A DNA stretch of 64,000 bases from Mumia sp. Pv4-285 (GTDB lineage Bacteria > Actinomycetota > Actinomycetes > Propionibacteriales > Nocardioidaceae). Shown piece after piece: positions 41,659 to 51,300 of this stretch. Numbering within the stretch: the stretch's first letter is position 1; every line of letters starts with the position of its first letter. The notes below the pieces were generated by a model. It was given only the letters and a program-made list of their open reading frames with translations, was not told the DNA's origin and searched no databases. The position numbers and the translations under genes are program-made. The stretch lies in contig NZ_CP162023.1 in the NCBI RefSeq assembly GCF_041320275.1, positions 3,038,001-3,102,000 on the forward strand, written 5' to 3'.

Positions 41659-42192
41659 TCAGAGACCCGACAGCAACTCCTTCAACCGCTGCTTGACGGC
41701 GTCGAGATCCGCGTCGGCGTCGAGCCCCGTGTGCTCCAGCCCGACGACGCTGCGACCCTCGCCGCGCGGGCTGAAGCCGATCACGATGACGGTGCCGTCG
41801 TGCTGGCGGAACCGGCCGCTCGGGTTCTTCGCCTCGAGGTTCAGGTTCGGCCGCGCAGCCCCGAGTGCGTCGGCGACGACCGGCACCACCCGGCGTACGG
41901 CGTCCGCGACCGGCTCGTCCAACGTCCGCGAGACGGTCGCGCTGAACGAACCGTCGGCGCGCTGGCCGGGCGCGCGGATGCCGTGCTCCTGCTCGTAGAC
42001 CACGGTCACGTGCTGCGCCCACCACCCGTCGACGCCCTCGTCAACGAGGAACGCCGCGATCTTGCCGTGGGGCCACGGTGTGCCGTCGGCCTCGATCGCG
42101 CCGGCGTCGTCGAGCGTCTTGAACCACTGGGCGTACGACGCCCCCGTGGCTTCGACCAGCGACTCCTCCGACCCCCGGATCGCCCGCACCAT
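41659..42192 (-). CDS. DUF4287-like protein
   Basis: 177 residues. The N-terminal part (about 7-75) has SEESLVEATGASYAQWFKTL, WPHGKIAAFL and VDGWWAQHVTVVYEQEHGIR, the pattern I associate with DUF4287 domains. The remainder (about 80-177) resembles an SRPBCC-type tail (ATVSRTLDEPVADAVRR; EAKNPSGRF). ATG at 42192. No catalytic role is known. Convergent with the VOC lipoprotein gene. Confidence 0.7.
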   Translation of the reverse strand: MVRAIRGSEESLVEATGASYAQWFKTLDDAGAIEADGTPWPHGKIAAFLVDEGVDGWWAQHVTVVYEQEHGIRAPGQRADGSFSATVSRTLDEPVADAVRRVVPVVADALGAARPNLNLEAKNPSGRFRQHDGTVIVIGFSPRGEGRSVVGLEHTGLDADADLDAVKQRLKELLSGL

Positions 42193-42223
42193 GGCACCAC
42201 CGTACGACGGCGGGACTGCGGCG

Positions 42224-43192
42224 TCACAGACCGTGCGCGATCCTCCAGGCGTCGAACGCCTGCGCGGACGTACGGGTGGGCTCGTACCCGAAGACCGACT
42301 TGAGGCGGGAGTTGTCGAGGACCGGGCGGTACTGGAGGAACTTCGTCTGCTCGGGACCGTACTGGGTCAGACGCAACGGCTTCGCGACGGCGAGCGCCGC
42401 ACGGAGCACGATCTCCGGGATCGGCAGCGTGCCCCGGCCGAGCCTGGCAGCGATCTCATCGATCGTGAGCGCACCGTCGCCGGCGACGTTGAACGTGCCG
42501 GTGACGTCGGCGATCACGGCACGCACGACGATCGCGGTGAGGTCAGTGTCCCAGATGAAGACGAACGGCGAGTCCGACCCGGCGATCTTGAGCAGCCGCT
42601 TCTTGCGGAACAGGTCGGTGATCTGGTTGTCGACGCGCTCCCCGAGGATCGTGCCGATCCGCAGCACGGTCTGCTCGAGCTCGGGGTGCTCGTGACGGGC
42701 GACGGCGAGCATCTCCTCGACGAGGCGCTTGTGGCGGCTGTACGCGAAGGCGTCGTTGCCGCGCACGGGCTGGTCCTCGGTGATCCATGCGGGGTTGTCG
42801 GCGTGGTACCCGTACGCCGCACCGCTCGAGGACACGACGAGTCGCCGTACGCCGTGCGCGACCGCCGCAGCGAGGACGTGCGAGGTGCCCTCCACGTCGA
42901 CCTCGTACGCGACGTCGTCGGTCATCCCCGGCGGCGGGTTCACGATCGACGCGAGGTGGACGATCGTGTCGATCTCGTGCTCGGCGACCGTCCGTGAGAC
43001 CGCGTCCGCGTCGGTGACGTCGAGCGTCACGTGGACGACTCCGTCGACGTGCTCGCGCGGATCGCGTACGTCGCCGCTGACGACCAGCGCCACGTCCGCG
43101 TCGGCGGCGAGGCCCGGCACCACCGACGACCCGAGGAACCCCGAGCCACCGGTCACCAGGACGCGGCGCACGGCCCCCGCCGTACGGCTCAT
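42224..43192 (-). CDS. NAD-dependent epimerase/dehydratase (extended SDR)
   Basis: 322 residues. The nucleotide-binding motif is VLVTGGSGFLGSSVVPG; the catalytic Tyr-x3-Lys is FAYSRHK near residue 162 and the upstream serines are in VVSSSGAAYG. The ATG at 43192 overlaps the BASS transporter stop as ATGA. With the BASS and FMO genes it makes a three-gene ATGA-coupled operon, suggesting a shared substrate such as a lipid or terpenoid carboxylate. That is inference. Confidence 0.88.
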   Translation of the reverse strand: MSRTAGAVRRVLVTGGSGFLGSSVVPGLAADADVALVVSGDVRDPREHVDGVVHVTLDVTDADAVSRTVAEHEIDTIVHLASIVNPPPGMTDDVAYEVDVEGTSHVLAAAVAHGVRRLVVSSSGAAYGYHADNPAWITEDQPVRGNDAFAYSRHKRLVEEMLAVARHEHPELEQTVLRIGTILGERVDNQITDLFRKKRLLKIAGSDSPFVFIWDTDLTAIVVRAVIADVTGTFNVAGDGALTIDEIAARLGRGTLPIPEIVLRAALAVAKPLRLTQYGPEQTKFLQYRPVLDNSRLKSVFGYEPTRTSAQAFDAWRIAHGL

Positions 43193-44124
43193 GCCGGCAC
43201 CTCGACCTTCTCGTCCCGGACCGGCCGTCGCGCCCACAAGGTGGCGACGAACAGTCCGGCGATGATGTCCCAGATGCCCCACCACGCGGCAACGAGCGCC
43301 ATGCCGCCGAGCCCGTCGAAGAACTCGAACACCAGCAGAAGCCCGAAGCCGGCGTTGCGGATCCCGACCTCGAACGTCATCGCACGCGTGCTCCGGTCCG
43401 ACAGGCGTGCGCCGCGGGCGATCGAGTACCCCAGGAGCAGCGCCAGGGCGTCGTGCAGGAACACGGCGATCAGGACGATGCCGATGTAGTGGATGAAGAC
43501 GTCCCAGTTGCCGGTGATCCCGATGACGATGATCGCGCCCAGGGCGATCGACGCGACCTTGCTGACGATCCCGTGCGAACGCGCGGCGACCCTCGGCCAC
43601 AGCCGTGCGACGGTGAGGCCGAGCGCGAACGGCAAACCGATCACCAGCACGACCTCGCTCAGCATGTCCCAGGGACCCACCTCGATGTCGGCCAGGAAGT
43701 CCTGGCCGGTCGGGTGGAGGCCGCCCCAGAAGGCGAAGTTCAGCGGCATCAGGAAGATCGCGAGCACGTTGCCGACCGACGTCATCGCGACCGACAGCGC
43801 GACGTCGCCGCGTGCGCGGTGGGTCAGGATGTTGGAGACGTTGCCCGGTGGGCAGCAGGCCACGAGGATCATGCCGAGTGCGATCGACCCACGGACCCCG
43901 AGCACCAGCGTGAGGCAGAACGTGATCGCCGGCAGCAGCAGGAACTGCCCTCCGATGCCGACCGCCATCGCGACCGGTTTACGGGCTGCCGCACGGAAGT
44001 CCTCGAGACGGGTGTCGAGCGCGACCCCGAACAAGATGGCGCCGAGGACGATCTTGAGGATCGTCAGCGAGCTCTCGTTGAACGAGATGGTGATCGTGTC
44101 GACGTCGGCGGCGAGCAGGCTCAT
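43189..44124 (-). CDS. bile acid:sodium symporter family (BASS/SBF) transporter
   Basis: A 311-residue transporter with eight to nine membrane helices. The family's sodium/substrate core is visible in MILVACCPPGNVSNILTHRARGD and in MTFEVGIRNAGFGLLLVFEF. ATG at 44124 overlaps the FMO stop as ATGA; it ends in an ATGA overlap with the epimerase. It probably moves an organic anion across the membrane with sodium. Confidence 0.9.
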   Translation of the reverse strand: MSLLAADVDTITISFNESSLTILKIVLGAILFGVALDTRLEDFRAAARKPVAMAVGIGGQFLLLPAITFCLTLVLGVRGSIALGMILVACCPPGNVSNILTHRARGDVALSVAMTSVGNVLAIFLMPLNFAFWGGLHPTGQDFLADIEVGPWDMLSEVVLVIGLPFALGLTVARLWPRVAARSHGIVSKVASIALGAIIVIGITGNWDVFIHYIGIVLIAVFLHDALALLLGYSIARGARLSDRSTRAMTFEVGIRNAGFGLLLVFEFFDGLGGMALVAAWWGIWDIIAGLFVATLWARRPVRDEKVEVPA

Positions 44125-45551
44125 GAGAGCTCCTCGATCGCGGCACGAACGGCGCCGCGGTAGGCGTCCTTGTTCACGTAGTACGACATCCGCTCGAGGC
44201 CGAGGTAGTGGTAGCCGCCGGTCAGGTCAGGCTGCGGCCCGCGGGTCTTCGCAGCGAACGCGGCGGCCTCGTCGGGGCGGTCAGCTTTCGCCTGGACGTA
44301 CGACGCGATGAGCTCGGCCTGCTCGTACCGGCCCTGCCACCCGAGACCCGACGCCTCCACCATGCCCATCACGAAGAGGTCGTCGCGCTGCGGGCTGAAG
44401 ATGTTGAGGTACAGCTGCGGCGACCACCCGTTCCACCGGAGCAGGGCAGGGTCGATGAACGGGTAGTGCAGCGTGTATCCGGTCGCCAGCACGATCGTGT
44501 CGTAGTCGCGGCTCGTGCCGTCCCTGAAGAACACGGTCGACCCGTCCACGTGGTCGACGTCGGGCTTGATGCTCAGGTCGCCGTGGCCGAGGTGGTGCAG
44601 GATCAGCGAGTTCACGATCGGGTGCGACTCGTAGATCTTGTAGTCCGGCTTCGGGAAGCCGAGCTTGACGGGGTCTCCGGTGAACAGCTTGAGCACGCGG
44701 CTGTCCACCGCCTGCTTGATCCGCGGCGGGAGCGGCTTGCCCTGGTTGAGCGTGTCGGCCGGCTTGCCGAACAGGTACTTCGGGACGAAGTAGTAGCCAC
44801 GCCGCACGCTCATGTCGACCGAGTCCGCGTGGTGGACGGCGTCGACGGCGATGTCACATCCGGAGTTGCCGGCGCCGATGATGAGGACCCGCTTGCCCGC
44901 GAGGACGGTGGCTTTCTTGTAGGCGCTGGTGTGGAAGATCTCGCCGTCGAAGCCGCCCTTGAGCTGGGGGACGTTCGGCTCGGAGAGCGTCCCGTTGGCG
45001 ATCACGACCCCAGCAACGCGGTCAACCGTCTCGGCGTGCTCCCCGCTGGTCGACGCGCCTCCCCCGCTGGCCCCGCTGGTCGACGCGCCTCCCCCGCTGG
45101 CCCCGCTGGTCGACGCGCTTCCCCCGCTGGTCGAGGCGCGAAGCGATCGAGACCTCACCATCCATCCCCCGTCCGGATGAGGCTCGACCTGCGTCACCTC
45201 CGTCCCGAACCGGTAGTGCTCCCGAAGGCCGAAGCGGTCGGCGTACTCGTGGAAGTACTTCTTCAGCTCGCGGTGGCTCGGGTAGTCCGCGACGTCGTCA
45301 CCCATCGGCAGCTCGGCGAACTGGGTCGTCGTCTTGGACGAGATGAGGTGGGCGGACTCGTACATCGTGCTGCGCGGGCCGTCGATGTCCCACAGTCCGC
45401 CGACGTCGGCGTTGAGCTCGTAGCCCAGGACGGCGATGCCGCGGCGGGTCAGTGCGCGGGTCGCCGCAAGGCCGGACGGACCGGCACCGATGACGGCGTA
45501 CGGGAGCGGGGCCGCGGCGGCGTCGCCGGAGCCCGACGTGATCTTGGACAC
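44121..45551 (-). CDS. flavin-containing monooxygenase with in-frame repeat insertion
   Basis: 476 residues. The FAD motif is AVIGAGPSGLAATRAL (19-34), the FMO-type segment is FDGEIFHTSAYKKA, and the NADPH motif is VLIIGAGNSGCDIAV. Near the C-terminus is LATGYTLHYPF. Residues about 133-170 are a Ser/Thr/Gly/Ala repeat (STSGASGGGA units) with no counterpart in FMOs, encoded by a 30-bp DNA minisatellite. The reading frame is kept, so the protein may still be active with an exposed loop. GTG start at 45551; first gene of FMO-BASS-epimerase. Confidence 0.88.
   Translation of the reverse strand: MSKITSGSGDAAAAPLPYAVIGAGPSGLAATRALTRRGIAVLGYELNADVGGLWDIDGPRSTMYESAHLISSKTTTQFAELPMGDDVADYPSHRELKKYFHEYADRFGLREHYRFGTEVTQVEPHPDGGWMVRSRSLRASTSGGSASTSGASGGGASTSGASGGGASTSGEHAETVDRVAGVVIANGTLSEPNVPQLKGGFDGEIFHTSAYKKATVLAGKRVLIIGAGNSGCDIAVDAVHHADSVDMSVRRGYYFVPKYLFGKPADTLNQGKPLPPRIKQAVDSRVLKLFTGDPVKLGFPKPDYKIYESHPIVNSLILHHLGHGDLSIKPDVDHVDGSTVFFRDGTSRDYDTIVLATGYTLHYPFIDPALLRWNGWSPQLYLNIFSPQRDDLFVMGMVEASGLGWQGRYEQAELIASYVQAKADRPDEAAAFAAKTRGPQPDLTGGYHYLGLERMSYYVNKDAYRGAVRAAIEELS
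45041..45154. repeat. 3 x 30-bp minisatellite plus palindromic repeat tail inside the FMO gene
   Basis: Units at 45041, 45071 and 45101 are 30 bp long; the first two are identical and the third differs at one base. A partial unit then runs into TCGAGGCGCGAAGCGATCGA (45131-45150) and GACC. That tail resembles a dispersed palindromic repeat (GGTCTCGA...TCGACCAGCGG) that I recall as common in Nocardioidaceae genomes. Being a multiple of three, it stays in frame. Confidence 0.9.
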
Positions 45552-45585
45552 GCGCCCTAGTGTGCCAGACGGTTGCGCAAGGCAC

Positions 45586-45619
45586 GTGAAACCTCCGTGA
45601 AAGCGACAGTTCGTAGCGT
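45586..45619 (+). promoter_or_regulatory. direct-repeat activator box and -10 of secreted protein A
   Basis: GTGAAA at 45586 and again at 45597 (11-base period), followed by TAGCGT (45614-45619), whose start lies 17 bases after the start of the second copy. The 11-base period fits an OmpR/PhoB-type response regulator box over a promoter without a good -35. An identical arrangement precedes secreted protein B. Confidence 0.65.
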
Positions 45620-45660
45620 CCCGGCCGTACACGAACCACGCACAGAGGGAGCTCATCAGC

Positions 45661-46185
45661 ATGCGACGCACACGCACGACGACCGCCGGAATCCTAGCCG
45701 CGGCAGCCGCTGTGGTCGGCGCGGTCATGACCGCACCGCCGGCGGCTGCTGCCAGCTGTTCGGCGGAGACCTGGACGAGGATGGCGGGCAACTGGAAGAT
45801 CACCGAGCACGACTGCCAGAAGCCCAAGCCCTACGACAAGGGCGGCAAGGACGCCGACGGATCGGTCAAGTACAAGGGGAAGGACCGGACGTACGAGGCC
45901 AAGGGCTGGTTCAACGCCCAGGGCGACAACTTCTACGCCTCGAACACGACGACCAAGCCGGCGTACTTCTCGTTCCAGTACTACAAGGGTGGCTGGAAGA
46001 CCGCGATGGACGGGCACATGGGCACCAGTGACACGAACTACGCGACGTGGGGCTTCGAGCCGGGGCCGCACTGGTGGCTCGCGGACAAGGGCTTCAACCT
46101 CAAGGAAGGGCGCAAGGTCCGCGTCAAGGTCTGCGCCAAGACGTCCGGCGGCACGAAGTGCTCCACCTCGTACGGGTACGCGTGA
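45661..46185 (+). CDS. small secreted protein A (paralogue of secreted protein B)
   Basis: 174 residues. The signal peptide MRRTRTTTAGILAAAAAVVG ends around AAAA near residue 31. The mature part has four cysteines (SCSAET, HDCQKP, VCAKT, KCSTSYG), many Lys and aromatic residues, and the motif YYKGGWKTAMDG. Its C-terminal half aligns by eye with the next gene: Y-x-GGW, then G-x2-(K/R)-x-R-x3-C and C-x4-(Y/F)-G. AGAGGGAGC at 45645-45653 is the ribosome site. No known family recognised. Confidence 0.8.
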   Translation: MRRTRTTTAGILAAAAAVVGAVMTAPPAAAASCSAETWTRMAGNWKITEHDCQKPKPYDKGGKDADGSVKYKGKDRTYEAKGWFNAQGDNFYASNTTTKPAYFSFQYYKGGWKTAMDGHMGTSDTNYATWGFEPGPHWWLADKGFNLKEGRKVRVKVCAKTSGGTKCSTSYGYA

Positions 46186-46251
46186 GGTGAGTCCACGGGT
46201 GGCCCGGCGATGGACGCCACATCGTTGCTGGGCCGATCCGGTGGTCGCGCG

Positions 46252-46285
46252 GTGAAAGTGCCGTGAAAGCGTCCGTCCCTACGGT
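46252..46285 (+). promoter_or_regulatory. direct-repeat activator box and -10 of secreted protein B
   Basis: GTGAAA at 46252 and 46263, again with an 11-base period, and TACGGT (46280-46285) with its start 17 bases after the start of the second copy. Spacing is the same to the base as the box at 45586-45619. GTGAAAGCG is shared exactly in the second half-site. Confidence 0.65.
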
Positions 46286-46314
46286 TCCTGGAGTTGTCGA
46301 CGACGGGGGAACCG

Positions 46315-46749
46315 ATGACGGACAGCGGTGTGGGACACGGACGAAGCGCGCGCCTGCTCGGGGGCGGCTTCGCGGCCGTGGCGGTGATCGCGGGTCTCGC
46401 GTACGCCGCGACGACCGCGCCTGGTGAGGTGTGGCGTACGGAAGCACAGTCGGTCAGCTCGATCACGGGTGGTCACGACGCTGACGCCGTTCTCCGCAAG
46501 GGCGACCGGCAGGCGTCGCTCACGTTCCGGTCGGAGGACGCGACGGTGGCGGTCGAGAACGAGCTGCAGACCCCCGTCGTCTACGTGGTCTACCGGTATC
46601 GCGGTGGCTGGACACGCATCGCCGAGCGCACGTCGTCGGCCCCCGTGATCCACCGCCCCGTGCCGGTGAGCCGTGGCGAGAGGCTCCGACTCGAGTTGTG
46701 CAGCGACGACGCGTTGCGGCACTGCGCGATCGCGTTCGGGGTGGCCTGA
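46315..46749 (+). CDS. small exported or membrane-anchored protein B
   Basis: 144 residues. An N-terminal hydrophobic segment (LLGGGFAAVAVIAGLAYAAT; about 14-33) serves as signal or anchor. The mature part shares YRYRGGWTRI and GERLRLELCSDDALRHC with protein A, including the two C-terminal cysteines. ATG at 46315 after GGGGGA. It lies 130 bases downstream of protein A with its own promoter box, so the pair arose by duplication and kept the control element. Confidence 0.75.
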   Translation: MTDSGVGHGRSARLLGGGFAAVAVIAGLAYAATTAPGEVWRTEAQSVSSITGGHDADAVLRKGDRQASLTFRSEDATVAVENELQTPVVYVVYRYRGGWTRIAERTSSAPVIHRPVPVSRGERLRLELCSDDALRHCAIAFGVA

Positions 46750-46794
46750 CACGCCTTCTCGGGTGTGTCGGTCGCGGCCGATAGCGTCGCACAC

Positions 46795-48327
46795 ATGTTC
46801 GACGGCCACCCTGCTCCTCTTCTCGCCGACCTGCTCTCGCGGGCCGGCCAGGTGGTCGTCGACGCCCAGTCGCGGCTGGCGGACGCGTCCGCCGCCGACC
46901 TGGCTGCGGGCGCTCAAGAGGTCGAGGTCATCGCGGCTTGCGAGCGCGTCCGACACATGGTCGATGCTCTTCAGCTGGACTCGATCGCGGCGCTCGACGC
47001 TCGCCGCCGCATCACTCACGCGGCCGCCGACCCGACCGATCCCGTCGCTGTCGACCGGGCGTCGCGCGCCGTCGAGCGCTCGGTCCGCGCGGAGGTTTCG
47101 ATGGCCCGCGGCGTCTCCACCGAGGCGGCGCAGCGCAGCCACGACCTCGCCCGCGCCCTCCGCGATCACCCGCGTACTCGTGACCTGCTCACGTCCGGCG
47201 TGATCAGTACGGCGGTGGCCCGGGCAGTCTGCAGGGAGACCTCCGCGCTGCCGCCAATCCTCCGAAGGACGGTCGATGCGGACCTCGGCGGCGTCTTGCC
47301 CGACCTCACCCTGCGCGAGGCCGGCGGAGAGGCACGCCGGATCGCGCTCGCCCTCGACCCCGAGGGCGCCGAGGTGCGCGCCGAGCGGGCGCGGGCCAAG
47401 CGTTCGGTGAGGCTGCGCCGCAACGCCGACGCGATGGCCACGCTCAGCGTGTACGGGCCGGCCGAGCAGGTGGTCGCCGCCTGGAACCACCTTGCGCGTC
47501 GGACGCTGACCGACCAGGCCACGGGGCGAGCCGCCGGACGCGGGAGTCGACAGATCACCTGCGACCTTGCGCTCGCGGCGTTGCGCGCCGATCGGGATTC
47601 GGTCGCACCGAGTGGTTCGCCGGGTGTCTCGAGCCCGTCAGCTGAGATCGGTCTGTTGATGCGACCGGAGGTGCTTTTCGGCGCAGAGGACACTCCAGCG
47701 GTGCTGGAGGGCTACGGACCGATCCCGGCCGGCCTCGCCCGACGGATCGCGACCGATGCCGCCGAGGTCGAGCAGGCGTGGGTGCGGCGACTCTTCACCA
47801 CGCCGACCGGTGACCGCGTGACTGGCGTCGACAGTCGTCGGCGCCGATTCCCGGCCGGCCTCGCCCGGATGGTCCGGGCAGCGGACGACACCTGTCTCCG
47901 ACCCTCCTGCGATGAGCAAGTCCGCGATCTCGACCACCTTCAGTCCCATGCGCGGGGCGGCACCAGCACGGCCGACAACGCTGGCGGTGCGTGTCAGTCC
48001 GACAACCTCGTCAAGGAGATGCGTGGCTGGAGCGTCACGCCGATCACCGGTGATGGTGCACCGGGTCGGGCCGATGACGGCGCGATCGGCAGCGACAGCG
48101 TCCGCGAGACGAGCGCCGGCGCTTCACCCGCGCCTCAGACCTCCGACCCCCGCCTTGCTGAGGGCGTGCGCTGGCGAACGCCGACCGGTCACACCTATGC
48201 GACCCGCCGCGCTGGTCCGGCCGGGCGCGGCCCTGCCCGCACGGTCCCGCGGGGACGAGGCGTCCACGCGTCCGCATCACCGCTCGAAGCCCACCTCGCT
48301 CATCTCGTCGGTCGGCTTCGCCAATGA
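46795..48327 (+). CDS. DUF222-HNH endonuclease-like protein
   Basis: 510 residues. The N-terminal DUF222 helical region covers about 10-300. The C-terminal HNH region has Cys367 and Cys372, Asp380-His381 in RDLDHLQSHARGGT, Asn395 and Cys400, but Asp403-Asn404 replace the usual His-His before the lysine, giving an HNN-like site. A Gly/Arg-rich tail follows. The ATG at 46795 lies nine bases after a GATAGCGT -10-like element, so the mRNA is probably leaderless. Such proteins are common multi-copy genes in actinobacteria; their role is unknown. Confidence 0.85.
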   Translation: MFDGHPAPLLADLLSRAGQVVVDAQSRLADASAADLAAGAQEVEVIAACERVRHMVDALQLDSIAALDARRRITHAAADPTDPVAVDRASRAVERSVRAEVSMARGVSTEAAQRSHDLARALRDHPRTRDLLTSGVISTAVARAVCRETSALPPILRRTVDADLGGVLPDLTLREAGGEARRIALALDPEGAEVRAERARAKRSVRLRRNADAMATLSVYGPAEQVVAAWNHLARRTLTDQATGRAAGRGSRQITCDLALAALRADRDSVAPSGSPGVSSPSAEIGLLMRPEVLFGAEDTPAVLEGYGPIPAGLARRIATDAAEVEQAWVRRLFTTPTGDRVTGVDSRRRRFPAGLARMVRAADDTCLRPSCDEQVRDLDHLQSHARGGTSTADNAGGACQSDNLVKEMRGWSVTPITGDGAPGRADDGAIGSDSVRETSAGASPAPQTSDPRLAEGVRWRTPTGHTYATRRAGPAGRGPARTVPRGRGVHASASPLEAHLAHLVGRLRQ

Positions 48328-48354
48328 CGCTCGCACCGACTCGATCTCGTGCCA

Positions 48355-48384
48355 GGCTCTGCCCTCACCGGCTCTGCCCTCACC
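48355..48384. repeat. 15-bp tandem duplication at the dnaE2 stop codon
   Basis: GGCTCTGCCCTCACC occurs at 48355-48369 and again at 48370-48384. The dnaE2 TGA (48380-48382, minus strand) is in the second copy. Confidence 0.85.
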
Positions 48385-51300
48385 GGAAGTCGCGCGAGGC
48401 CGTCCGCATCGTGATCGGCAGGCGTTCGAGCCGGTCGGCGTGAAGGTTGATCGCGCCGTCACGTCGTTCGACGATCCCCCGGACCACCAAGGCGCTGGAG
48501 TCACGGGCGATCCGGCGATAGCGGGCCCACAGTCCTGCCGTGCAGATGACGTTGAGCATCCCCGTCTCGTCCTCGAGGTTGAGGAAGGTGACTCCGCCCG
48601 CGGTGGCGGGACGCTGCCGGTGTGTGACAAGGCCTGCGGCCTCGATGCGTCGACCCGGCTCCACGTCAGCCAGGTCGGACACCCGCAGCACACCGCGTAC
48701 GCCCATCGCCGGACGCATGTGGTCCATCGGGTGGCTGTCGGGAGCGATCGCCGTCGCCCACAGGTCCGCCATGGTGGTCTCGGCCTCGCTCATCCCCGGC
48801 AGCGTCGGTGCGGCGCCGAGCACCGCAGTGCCCTCGAGCTGGTCCGGGCTCTCCTGGGCCGCGGGACCCGCCGCCCACAGCGCCTGCCGCCGCGACAACC
48901 CGAATCCTTCGAACGCACCCGCCGTCGCAAGCGCCTCCATCTGCGCCGGGGTCAGCGAGACGCGGCGGGTGAGGTCGGTCATCGACGTGTACGGCCCGCG
49001 GCGTGCGCGTTCGGCGACGATCCGTTCGGCCGCGTCCTCTCCCACCGAGGTCACCGAGGCCAGCCCGAGGCGTACGACGAACCGTCCGTCACGCCGGTGC
49101 CACGCGTGGTCGAACGGGATGCTCGCGTCGAACGGGCCGACGGGCGGCTGGTCCGGGTCGAGGCAGGCGTCGTGACCGGTGGTCGAGTGGCTCGAGGGGC
49201 CACTCGCGAGCGGTTCGAGGTCCGTCTCGTCGAGCAGGTCCGCGCTCGCGAGCGGTTCGAGGTCCGCGCTCGCGCCTGAGCGGTTCACGTCCGGGCGAAG
49301 CACCTCCACACCGTGGCGCCGCGCGTCGGAGACCAGGCTCGCCGGCGAGTAGAACCCCATCGGTTGCGCCCGCAGCAGCCCCGCGAGGAATGCCCCCGGA
49401 TAGTGCAGCCGCAGCCATGTGCTCGCGTAGACGATCAGCGCGAAGCTGATCGAGTGCGACTCGGCGAACCCGAAGCTCGCGAAGGCCTCGATCCGCAGAT
49501 AGATCTCGTCGGCCAGGTCACCGGTGATGCCGTGCGCGGCCATCCCCGCGTACAGCGTCGCGCGCAGCCGCTCGATCTTCTCGACCCCACGCTTGGACCC
49601 CATCGCGCGACGCAGCAGGTCGGCTTCGTCACCGGTGCAGCCACCGACCTGCATGGCGATCTGCATCAGCTGCTCCTGGAACAGCGGCACTCCGAGGGTC
49701 CGCTCCAGCACCGGCTTCAGCACGGGGTGCAGGTAGGTGATCTTCTCTTCCCCCGTGCGTCGGCGGATGAACGGATGCACCGCGCCGCCCTGGATCGGCC
49801 CGGGCCGGATCAGGGCGATCTCGCACACCAGGTCGTAGAAGCGCCGTGGCTTCAGGCGCGGCAACGTGCCGATCTGCGCGCGGCTCTCCACCTGGAACAC
49901 GCCGACCGAGTCGCCACGGCACAGCTGGTCGTAGACGCCGGCTTCCTCCTTCGGGATCGACGCCAGGTCCCACCGCTCACCGGTGTGCTCGGCGACGATG
50001 TCGAACGTGTGCTGGATCGCACCGAGCATGCCCAGTCCGAGCAGGTCGAACTTCACCAACCCCATCCACGCGCAGTCGTCCTTGTCCCACTGCAGGACGG
50101 TGCGGTCCTCCATGCGGGCGTGTTCGATCGGGCACACCTCCCCCACCGGCCGGTCGGTGAGCACCATGCCGCCGGAGTGGATCCCGAGGTGGCGCGGCGC
50201 CTTGAGGAGCTGCTCGGCCAGGTCGAGCACCGGCTCGGGCACGTCCTCGGTCGCCTCGTCACGGGGCAGGCTGCTCCAGCGGTCGATCTGCTTGGACCAC
50301 GCGTCCTGCTGCCCCTGCGAGTAGCCGAGTGCCTTGGCCATGTCGCGGACGGCGGACTTCGGACGGTACGAGATGACGTTGGCGACCTGCGCCGCGTTGT
50401 GGCGGCCGTACTGCGCGTACACCCACTGGATCACCTCCTCGCGCCGATCGGAGTCGAAGTCGACGTCGATGTCCGGCTCCTCGTCACGGGTCGCCGACAG
50501 GAACCGCTCGAACGGGAGGTCGAACTTCACCGAGTCGACTGCGGTGATCCCGAGCGCGTAGCAGACCGCAGAGTTTGCGGCCGAGCCTCGCCCCTGGCAC
50601 AGGATCCCGCGGGACTTCGCGTACGCGACGATGTCGTGGACGATCAGGAAGTAGCCGGGGAAGTCCAGCTCCTCGATCACCGCGAGCTCGCGCTCGAGGC
50701 GTTCATAGGTGCTCGACGGCGCATCACGGTAGACTTGGGCGGCACCCTTCCGTACGAGCTCGCGCAGCCACGACATCGGCGTGTGTCCGTCGGGGACCTT
50801 CTGCTTCGGCAGCCGCGGCCGCGCTCGGCGCAGCTCGAACGCGAGGTCGGCAGCCACCTCGACGGTCCGCTCGACCGCTCCTGGATAGCGGGCGAACAGA
50901 CGCGCCATCTCGGCTCCTGAGCGCAGGTACGGCGGGCCTGCCGCGGGCAGCCAACCGTCCATCGCATCGAGGCTCCGGCGCGCACGGACCGCGGCCACGG
51001 CACCCGCCAGCCGCCGGTCGGCGGGAGTCGCCGCGTGCACGTTGCCCGTCGCGACAGTAGGGAGGTGGAGCCGAGACGCGATCGCGGCGAGCGCGTCGTT
51101 GCGGACCGAGTCGTACGGGTCTCCATGGTCGGTCAGCTCGACCACGACGTTGCCGCTGCCGAACCGGTCGAGGAGCGCACGAACCTCCTTCTCCGCGGCA
51201 GCGTCGTCGACCTCGGTACCGGACCGACCCACCAGCGCCTGGCGTACGGCGCCCTTGCGGCATCCCGTCAGCACCATCGCGTGCTCCCCGAGCCGATCGG

